A stretch of 21,207 nt of DNA from a virus. The position numbers and the translations under genes were made by a program. Positions 16,160 to 21,207 of the stretch are shown here, in pieces (position 1 is the stretch's first letter; each line of letters begins with the position of its first letter). The stretch is from IMG/VR virus record IMGVR_UViG_3300042987_002154, positions 1 to 21,207 of that record; one strand, written 5' to 3'. The notes below the pieces were generated by a model. The model was not told the origin of the DNA. It made no database searches and saw only the letters and a list, made by a program, of their open reading frames with translations.

Positions 16160-16788
16160 ACCATCTAATAAAAGAAAAACAAATTATTCTTGAGTTGGCT
16201 TATAAAAATAAACTATCGCATTTGGGCAGTTATTTTTCGTCGGTAGAAATAATCGACAGCATATACAATACCAAAGCAAAGGATGACATTTTTATATTGT
16301 CTTCGGGACATGCTGCTCTTGCTCTTTATGCCTGTCTTGAAGTTCGTGAAGGAAGAGATGCGGAGTTGCTTTTCAAGAAGCATGGGGGACATCCTCATAG
16401 AGATGAGGAAAATGGCATATTTTGCTCAACGGGAAGCCTGGGTCTTGGTATAACAGTTGCCTTGGGTAGGGCAGTTGCAAATCCAAATAGAAAAGTTTAT
16501 GTGCTGATCAGTGATGGTGAGTGTGCCGAGGGTAGTGTTTGGGAAGCGTTGAAAACTATTTACGAACAGAAAATAAATAATATTGAAATTCATGTGAATG
16601 TAAATGGATATGCTGCTTATATGGAAGTTGACAAGAAATATCTTATTGAAAGATTGACTACATTTCTCCCGTCGATAAAGATATGGCATACAACCGTGGA
16701 GCAACTTCCATGTCTTAAAGGATTGAATGCGCACTATCATGTAATGAGTGAAACGGATTATAATCTTGCTAGAAAGGAAATAGAATAA
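16153..16788 (+). CDS. Transketolase-like, N-terminal (ThDP pyrophosphate) subunit
   Basis: A 211-residue protein corresponding to the first domain of transketolase. Visible are SHLGS (22-26) at the place of the substrate His loop, FILSSGHAALALYA (47-60), CSTGSLGLGITVALGRA (91-107) and the ThDP/metal motif SDGECAEGSVWEA (120-132) with N151 as second metal ligand; Ser replaces the usual first Gly of GDG. Transketolase N-halves are usually about 270 residues, so this is reduced. It overlaps the RmlB-like gene by 7 bases. Its partner domain is the gene at 16844, and the two should form one active site at their interface. A two-carbon ketol transfer onto a sugar precursor is the expected chemistry; the substrate is unknown. 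Confidence 0.85.
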   Translation: MVNHLIKEKQIILELAYKNKLSHLGSYFSSVEIIDSIYNTKAKDDIFILSSGHAALALYACLEVREGRDAELLFKKHGGHPHRDEENGIFCSTGSLGLGITVALGRAVANPNRKVYVLISDGECAEGSVWEALKTIYEQKINNIEIHVNVNGYAAYMEVDKKYLIERLTTFLPSIKIWHTTVEQLPCLKGLNAHYHVMSETDYNLARKEIE

Positions 16789-16790
16789 CA

Positions 16791-16841
16791 ATGAATGGTT
16801 CATCTGATGCTGTATCTTTCAAAATCACTTTTGAGGACTGA
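16791..16841 (+). CDS. Possible 16-codon mini-ORF between the transketolase halves
   Basis: An ATG at 16791, two bases after the preceding stop, opens a frame that ends with TGA at 16839-16841, two bases before the next ATG. AAAGGAAA (16774-16781) lies upstream at a slightly long distance. The peptide MNGSSDAVSFKITFED has no recognisable feature. It may be a translational coupler, a remnant of the lost joint between the two halves, or chance; only its exact fit in the 55-base gap supports it. Confidence 0.25.
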   Translation: MNGSSDAVSFKITFED

Positions 16842-16843
16842 TC

Positions 16844-17320
16844 ATGAGACGAGATTTTGAAAACCTGCTTTATGAAAAGATGGCAAAAAATGCCGATATC
16901 TATCTGATAACTGGTGATCTCGGATATGGGCTGTGGGATAGAATCCGTGATACTTATCCCAACAGATTTTTCAATGTTGGTTCATCTGAGATGGCTATGA
17001 TGGGTATGGCAATAGGTCTTGCAATGGAGGGAAAGATACCATTTGTGTATTCGATAACTCCATTTGCAATCTACAGACCTTTTGAGATGATACGAAATTA
17101 TTTGGATCATGAAAAAATAACAGTAAATATAGTTGGGGGAGGACGAGATAAAGATTATGGTTATCTCGGATTTTCTCACTGGGCAGAGGATGATAGGAGA
17201 ATTATGTCTTCATTTGACAATATTCGAACATTTCATCCAAATAGTGAGTATGAACTTCGTAATTGTGTAGAAGAAATATTTAATATACCGAAGCCAACCT
17301 ATCTTAACTTGAAAAAGTGA
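16844..17320 (+). CDS. Transketolase-like, pyrimidine-binding subunit (minimal)
   Basis: A 158-residue protein corresponding to the middle, pyrimidine-binding domain of transketolase. LITGDLGYG (21-29), FFNVGSSEMAMMGMAIGLAMEG (split here as residues 42-63) with E49 as the conserved Glu that activates thiamine diphosphate, and LGFSHWAEDDRRIMSSF (108-124, matching the usual THxxxED segment) identify it. The third domain present in most transketolases and in the usual C-terminal halves (about 300 residues) is absent. GAGG (16832-16835) precedes ATG 16844. It must pair with the 16153 product to bind ThDP. Small split pairs of this kind occur in surface-polysaccharide clusters, where two-carbon transfer to sugars has been proposed. 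Confidence 0.85.
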   Translation: MRRDFENLLYEKMAKNADIYLITGDLGYGLWDRIRDTYPNRFFNVGSSEMAMMGMAIGLAMEGKIPFVYSITPFAIYRPFEMIRNYLDHEKITVNIVGGGRDKDYGYLGFSHWAEDDRRIMSSFDNIRTFHPNSEYELRNCVEEIFNIPKPTYLNLKK

Positions 17321-17321
17321 T

Positions 17322-18110
17322 ATGACTAGAATATTGATAACTGGTGCTGCTGGATACATCGGGAGAAGTATGGTGTCTTGGTTTTCAAATTTTCCAAACA
17401 CTATAGTTACTCCCCTAACTAGAAACGATGTTGATCTTAGGGATTGCAATTCTCTTGACAACTGGATGAACCGAAAAGAGTTTGATGTTATTATCCACGC
17501 CGCCGCTGTTGGTGGGAGTAGACTTACCACAGATGACAAATCAGTTCTTGAACAAAACCTATCTCTGTTTAGAAACATCTTCAAGTACAAAGATAGAGTT
17601 AAAAAATTTATTTCTTTTGGGTCTGGATCTGAACTTTTCAACCCAAAATCTCCATATGGTATGAGTAAGAGGATCATTGCTGACTCTCTGAGAGAAAACG
17701 CAAATTGTCACAATATAAGAATATATGCCGTATTTGATGAGAATGAATTGCCTACAAGATTCATTAAATCGAACATACTTCGTTGTATTAACAATGAAGC
17801 AATGGTGATCCATGCTAATAAGTTCATGGATTTTTTCTATATGGAGGATTTGTGTAGGCTTACCAATTATTTTATACAGACTAATTCCGATCTACCAAAT
17901 GAAATTGATTGCTCTTACTCAAATCGCAAAACTTTGCTGGAAATAGCACATCAGATAAATCATGCATGTAAGAAATCGGTGGATATTCTATGTTCTTCAA
18001 CTGGGCTAGTAGATTCATATGTTGGGACGAGCAATCTCCCACAAATAGAATTTGTTGGGCTTGACGCAGGATTGGTTGCCACTATTGATGCATTAAGACA
18101 AAGTTCTTGA
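17322..18110 (+). CDS. NAD-dependent sugar epimerase/dehydratase, short
   Basis: A 262-residue extended SDR with the cofactor loop TGAAGYIGRS (7-16), IIHAAAVGGS (57-66), FISFGSGSE (97-104) and the catalytic SPYGMSK (110-116, Y112 and K116), followed by KFMDFFYMEDL (167-177). It is shorter than typical members (about 310) and trimmed in the substrate-binding part. It could reduce or epimerise a 4-keto sugar made by the RmlB-like or Gmd enzymes, or act on the transketolase product; the sequence does not decide. It starts one base after the preceding stop and is the last gene of the glycan block. The DNA is very AT-rich (17 G+C in 17581-17640). Its stop codon lies within the -35 element of the putative helicase promoter. 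Confidence 0.82.
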   Translation: MTRILITGAAGYIGRSMVSWFSNFPNTIVTPLTRNDVDLRDCNSLDNWMNRKEFDVIIHAAAVGGSRLTTDDKSVLEQNLSLFRNIFKYKDRVKKFISFGSGSELFNPKSPYGMSKRIIADSLRENANCHNIRIYAVFDENELPTRFIKSNILRCINNEAMVIHANKFMDFFYMEDLCRLTNYFIQTNSDLPNEIDCSYSNRKTLLEIAHQINHACKKSVDILCSSTGLVDSYVGTSNLPQIEFVGLDAGLVATIDALRQSS

Positions 18111-18134
18111 CTCGACCCTCCCCTGAGATATATT
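18107..18134 (+). promoter_or_regulatory. Predicted sigma70-like promoter, leaderless, for helicase
   Basis: TTGACT (18107-18112) and TATATT (18129-18134), each five of six to consensus, are 16 bases apart and followed by TACCTAC and ATG 18142. The predicted transcription start is at or one base before the ATG. No Shine-Dalgarno lies at normal distance. The element matches the one before the polymerase almost base for base and would let the helicase and primase be expressed independently of the glycan block upstream. Confidence 0.55.
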
Positions 18135-18141
18135 TACCTAC

Positions 18142-19542
18142 ATGATCGAACTAACCATCCTGCGTGAACTGACTCGCAACGATCAGTACTTCCGAAAAGT
18201 CCTCCCCTTCCTCAAGGAGGACTATTTCGCTGATAGGGACACCAAGATTCTATTCAGAATCATCGCGGACTACCTTCAGAAGTACAACTCCATGCCCACC
18301 CGCGGGGCATTGGAGATCATGCTCGACGCGAAGACCAACATCGACCCCGAGACCATGAAGCAGACTATGGAGACCCTTGCCAAGGTCTTCGTGGACGAGA
18401 AGCCGCCAGACATCAACTGGCTTGTCGAGCAGACGGAGAAGTTCTGCAAGGACAAGGCACTCTACAATGCCGTGCTGGAATCCATCCACATCATCGATGG
18501 CAAGTCGAAGGACAAGGATGTGGGTTCCCTGCCGAAGATGCTCTCAGACGCTCTGGCTGTCTCCTTTGACACGCATATCGGTCACGATTACATCGAAGAC
18601 TACGGCAAGCGGTACGAGTTCTATCATCGGGTAGAGAACAAGATTCCGTTCGACATCGATCAGTTCAACATCATCACGAATGGTGGGGTTCCTCGCAAGA
18701 CCCTCAACATCATCATGGCAGGAACGGGTGTGGGCAAGTCGCTCTTCATGTGCCACCATGCATCCGCTTGCCTGACGCAGAACCTTGATGTCCTCTACAT
18801 CACCTGCGAGATGGCAGAGGAACGCATCGCTGAACGCATCGATGCCAACCTGATGGACATCGCTATGGAGGATCTCAAGAAACTTCCTGCCGATCTCTAC
18901 AACAAGAAGATGCAGAAGATTCGAAAGCAGTACACGGGTAGGTTGATCATCAAGGAGTATCCGACTGCAACGGCGAATGCGAATCATTTCCGTGCATTGC
19001 TCAATGATCTCAAGACGAAGAAGAACTTCGAACCCGACATCATCTTCATCGACTATCTGAACATCTGTGCTTCATCCCGTCTGAAGATGAGTGCATCGGT
19101 CAACTCCTATACATTCATCAAGGCAATCGCTGAGGAGATCCGAGGGCTTGCAGTCGAGTTCGATGTCCCGATCTTCTCCGCGACTCAGGTGAACCGAGGT
19201 GGATTCAACAATACCGATGTCGGTCTTGAGAACACATCCGAATCATTCGGTCTTCCTGCAACGGCAGACCTGATGTTCGCATTGATCGGCACTGAGGAAC
19301 TTGAGGAGCAGGGGCAGGTGCTTGTAAAGCAGTTGAAGAATCGATACAACGATGTCTCGCGAAACAAGAAGTTCGTGGTCGGCATCGACAGGGCAAAGAT
19401 GAAGTTGCTTGATGTGGACAGCCCAATCGTGGGAGACGAGGGGTTTGGAAAGAAGGAAGATGAAGATGATGTTAAGGTTGTGACTAAATCATCAAAACAA
19501 TCAACTGGTTCCGATAGATACACGGACTGGAGTTTCGACTGA
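18142..19542 (+). CDS. 41: Replicative DNA helicase, DnaB family, T4 gp41-like
   Basis: A 466-residue hexameric helicase that would unwind the lagging-strand template 5' to 3' and recruit the primase; T4 gp41 has 475 residues. The N-terminal helical part (1-150) is followed by a RecA-like domain with Walker A GTGVGKS (194-200), YITCEMAEERIAERI (219-233, H1a-type Glu at E223), Walker B IIFIDYL (300-306) and SATQVNRGG (346-354) with the sensor Gln Q349. The C-terminus is acidic and Lys-rich, ending in DWSFD. ATG 18142 follows the leaderless promoter element. The DNA is GC-rich (34 G+C in 18361-18420), a sharp change from the glycan gene just upstream. Its stop shares one base with the primase start. 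Confidence 0.95.
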   Translation: MIELTILRELTRNDQYFRKVLPFLKEDYFADRDTKILFRIIADYLQKYNSMPTRGALEIMLDAKTNIDPETMKQTMETLAKVFVDEKPPDINWLVEQTEKFCKDKALYNAVLESIHIIDGKSKDKDVGSLPKMLSDALAVSFDTHIGHDYIEDYGKRYEFYHRVENKIPFDIDQFNIITNGGVPRKTLNIIMAGTGVGKSLFMCHHASACLTQNLDVLYITCEMAEERIAERIDANLMDIAMEDLKKLPADLYNKKMQKIRKQYTGRLIIKEYPTATANANHFRALLNDLKTKKNFEPDIIFIDYLNICASSRLKMSASVNSYTFIKAIAEEIRGLAVEFDVPIFSATQVNRGGFNNTDVGLENTSESFGLPATADLMFALIGTEELEEQGQVLVKQLKNRYNDVSRNKKFVVGIDRAKMKLLDVDSPIVGDEGFGKKEDEDDVKVVTKSSKQSTGSDRYTDWSFD

Positions 19543-20603
19543 TGTCGCTCTTCATTGACAAGAAGTACATAAATCTTCTTTCATCAAGATTAGAATGTTT
19601 TGCATGGAAGAAACAGGATCTTGCAAATTGCCGTTGTCCTCTTTGTGGTGACTCCAAGAAGAACAAGAGGAAGGCACGGGGATATTTCTATCACAGGGAA
19701 AACGACATGTTCTATCGCTGCCACAACTGTGGTGCCAGCCATACCATGTATAAGTTTCTTGAGATGCTTGCTCCGGGATTGTGCAAGGAATACTCTCTTG
19801 AGCGATGGAGGAACGGAGAGACGGGACACTCCAACTATACCAAGCCCAAGGAGGAAGAAGTGCTAGGGAACCTATTCAAGAAACCATTCAAGGTAAATGA
19901 TGATTCACCACTAAAAAACCTGATGAGGGTATCTGATCTTCCCGAAAATCATGTATGTCGGCAATTCGTTGAAACTAGAATGATTCCAAAAAAACACTGG
20001 GATATACTTTATTATGCTCCAAAATTCGGAGCATGGGCGAAGTCTGTTGATCCATCAGTGGTCGTGGAGATGGATCAGCGTCTAGTCATTCCCATATTTG
20101 ACAATCATGGCAACATGGTGGCGGCACAGGGCAGGGCATTGTCGATTGCCCAGGACAGGAATGCAAGAAGAACCGCGAGATACATCACTCTCAAGGGAGA
20201 CAAGACGATTGAGAAGTTGTGGTATGGCATGGAAAGACTGAACAAGGATGGTCTGGTCTATGTTTTCGAAGGTCCGCTTGACTCCCTGTTCATACCAAAT
20301 GCAGTTGCAATGATTGGAATAAATGATGGTTCAAATATTCCAAAACCTTTGCACGGAAGAAAACTAGTATTTGCCCTAGATAATGAGCCAAGAAATACCG
20401 CCGTTGTTCTTCAATTGAAGAAGCACATTGATCTTGGTCATGATGTGGTGGTTTGGGATTCGTCTGTGAAGGCCAAAGATGTGAATGATATGGTAATGGA
20501 TGGAATGGATGTCTCCAGTATCATTGAGATCATGAGAAAATGCACTTGCAGGGGTGCTGAAGCAATGCTGAGGTTCAATCAATGGAAGAAAGTGACGACA
20601 TAG
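19542..20603 (+). CDS. 61: DNA primase, T4 gp61-like
   Basis: A 353-residue DnaG-type primase that would synthesise RNA primers on the lagging strand with the gp41-like helicase; T4 gp61 has 342. The N-terminal zinc ribbon has CPLC (C32, C35) and CHNC (C60, C63). The Toprim catalytic domain shows VFEGPLDSLF (241-250) with the conserved Glu E243, LVFALDNEP (275-283) with D280 and E282, and KDVNDM (312-317). The start overlaps the helicase stop by one base (TGATG), indicating coupled translation. Composition falls in the middle (about 19890-20040 and 20310-20400) relative to the rest of the gene. The last 22 bases overlap the next small gene. Confidence 0.93.
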   Translation: MSLFIDKKYINLLSSRLECFAWKKQDLANCRCPLCGDSKKNKRKARGYFYHRENDMFYRCHNCGASHTMYKFLEMLAPGLCKEYSLERWRNGETGHSNYTKPKEEEVLGNLFKKPFKVNDDSPLKNLMRVSDLPENHVCRQFVETRMIPKKHWDILYYAPKFGAWAKSVDPSVVVEMDQRLVIPIFDNHGNMVAAQGRALSIAQDRNARRTARYITLKGDKTIEKLWYGMERLNKDGLVYVFEGPLDSLFIPNAVAMIGINDGSNIPKPLHGRKLVFALDNEPRNTAVVLQLKKHIDLGHDVVVWDSSVKAKDVNDMVMDGMDVSSIIEIMRKCTCRGAEAMLRFNQWKKVTT

Positions 20604-20797
20604 AAAAAGAACGCATGGAAGCGGAAAGACTCGCTGAGGCTTTTCTGATATTCACACATCACTTTCAAGAATATGTTCGGGAGATGGATCCCGAATTGTG
20701 GAAGCGCGCAGTTGATTATGCAAAGACCTTCACGGAAGTAGAAGGTGTGGAGTTTACATATGCAGAGCCAGCAGGTTGCACGGCAGACGAAGATTGA
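20582..20797 (+). CDS. Small acidic protein of unknown function
   Basis: A 71-residue protein, very acidic at both ends, with a central amphipathic helical stretch (about 10-50) predicted from its Glu/Lys/Leu pattern. No cysteine pair, membrane segment or catalytic motif is visible. ATG 20582 overlaps the end of the primase by 22 bases, with GAGG (20570-20573) at 8 bases; its own end overlaps thyX by 38 bases. Placement inside a coupled series of replication genes supports it being real. I do not recognise a family. Confidence 0.7.
   Translation: MEESDDIEKERMEAERLAEAFLIFTHHFQEYVREMDPELWKRAVDYAKTFTEVEGVEFTYAEPAGCTADED
20749..20752 (+). promoter_or_regulatory. Ribosome binding site GGAG for thyX
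   Basis: GGAG lies 7 bases before ATG 20760, inside the preceding small gene, and supports that ATG as the thyX start despite the 38-base overlap. Confidence 0.6.
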
Positions 20798-21207
20798 TGT
20801 TCTTGACAAGGGTTTCGTTAGGTATATCGACCACATGGGATCTGATCTCATGGTGGTCAATGCAGCCCGAGTATCCTTTGCCAAGGAGAGTTCGTGGGAT
20901 TACACGGATTCCGCCTTTCCAAGTAAGAGTCTGTCTGAAAAAGATCAGAAGTTGATCGCCTATCTCGCCAAGCACAAGCATTGGACTCCATTTGCCCATC
21001 CACAGATTTGCCTTCATATCAAGGCACCGATCTCAATCCGCACACAACTCTTCAAGCATAAGGTCGGGTTCGTGGAGAACGAGGTCTCTCGTCGGTATGT
21101 CAAGGATGAACCCGAGTACTATGTTCCAAGGTGGCGGTCTGCTCCCACCGATGGAGCCAAGCAGGGAAGTTCGGACTTCATGACGGGAATCACTTTTGTC
21201 GAGGAAT
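20760..21207 (+). CDS. thyX: Flavin-dependent thymidylate synthase ThyX (N-terminal part)
   Basis: The frame from ATG 20760 stays open to the right edge (149 full codons plus one base), so the gene is cut by the window. It encodes a ThyX enzyme, which makes dTMP from dUMP with FAD, NADPH and methylene-tetrahydrofolate. Visible family features are VLDKGFVRYIDHMGSD (14-29), NAARVSF (34-40), HWTPFAHPQ (74-82) and the signature region QLFKHKVGFVENEVSRRY (96-113). The last is a variant of the usual RHRxxSxNExSxRY: Lys replaces both Arg of RHR and there is one more residue before Asn-Glu. Full-length relatives have about 200-250 residues, so the C-terminal third lies outside. It would supply thymidine nucleotides for phage replication. 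Confidence 0.92.
   Translation, partial: MQSQQVARQTKIDVLDKGFVRYIDHMGSDLMVVNAARVSFAKESSWDYTDSAFPSKSLSEKDQKLIAYLAKHKHWTPFAHPQICLHIKAPISIRTQLFKHKVGFVENEVSRRYVKDEPEYYVPRWRSAPTDGAKQGSSDFMTGITFVEE

Noticed and set aside
16153-17320. A single transketolase gene broken by a frameshift
   Set aside because: The halves are separated by a 55-base gap, the second has its own GAGG site and ATG, and each half ends cleanly at a domain boundary; a natural split is more likely.
1-21207. T4 late promoters (TATAAATA)
   Set aside because: Reading by eye I found no exact copy placed upstream of a gene on the + strand; the TATAYT elements fit a sigma70-like -10 better.
1-21207. tRNA genes, CRISPR arrays, insertion sequences or attachment-site repeats
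   Set aside because: No cloverleaf, regularly spaced repeats, transposase or matching direct repeats at the block ends were seen; the only notable repeat is the promoter-like element at 1043-1064 and 18124-18145.

Overview
The window looks like a piece of a tailed-phage genome of the T4 type, with every supported gene on the + strand. A family B DNA polymerase (gp43-like), a UvsX-type recombinase, a gp41-like DnaB helicase, a gp61-like primase and the start of a flavin-dependent thymidylate synthase (ThyX) form a recognisable T4-type replication/nucleotide module. Genes overlap or sit within a few bases of each other. No tRNA, rRNA, CRISPR array or insertion sequence was seen, and no stretch of 300 bases lacks a gene.

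Layout. 1-45: last codons of an upstream gene. 47-1045: SPPY-type (beta class) DNA methyltransferase. 1061-3595: DNA polymerase. 3678-3983: small conserved-looking phage protein. 3985-5010: uvsX. 4991-18110: a 13-kb block of sugar and glycan genes lying between uvsX and the helicase. 18142-19542: helicase. 19542-20603: primase. 20582-20797: small unknown protein. 20760 to the right edge: thyX, truncated by the window.

The glycan block holds nucleotide-sugar enzymes (GDP-fucose-synthase-like Fcl, GDP-mannose 4,6-dehydratase Gmd, an RfbH-like PLP enzyme with His in place of the usual Lys and four candidate Fe-S cysteines, an RmlB-like dehydratase, another short SDR epimerase), a split, reduced transketolase pair, an FkbM methyltransferase with an extra N-terminal domain, and about eight glycosyltransferase-like proteins. 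One of these strongly resembles the mainly fungal GT15 (Kre2/Mnt1) mannosyltransferases and two resemble GT34 (GMA12/MNN10). Together the genes could turn GDP-mannose and dTDP-glucose into deoxysugars, possibly 3,6-dideoxy or branched ones, and build and methylate an oligosaccharide. The acceptor (host surface, virion protein or DNA) cannot be told from this window.

Base composition alternates: the replication genes and some glycan genes are GC-richer, while other glycan genes are very AT-rich, which suggests separate acquisitions. The polymerase and helicase, which flank the block, share an almost identical upstream element (TTGnCT, 16 bases, TATAYT, TACCTAC, ATG). It reads as a sigma70-like promoter whose predicted start falls at the start codon, i.e. 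a leaderless mRNA. The host cannot be named; a Gram-negative aquatic bacterium with LPS would fit the glycan genes, while leaderless starts would also be at home in actinobacteria.
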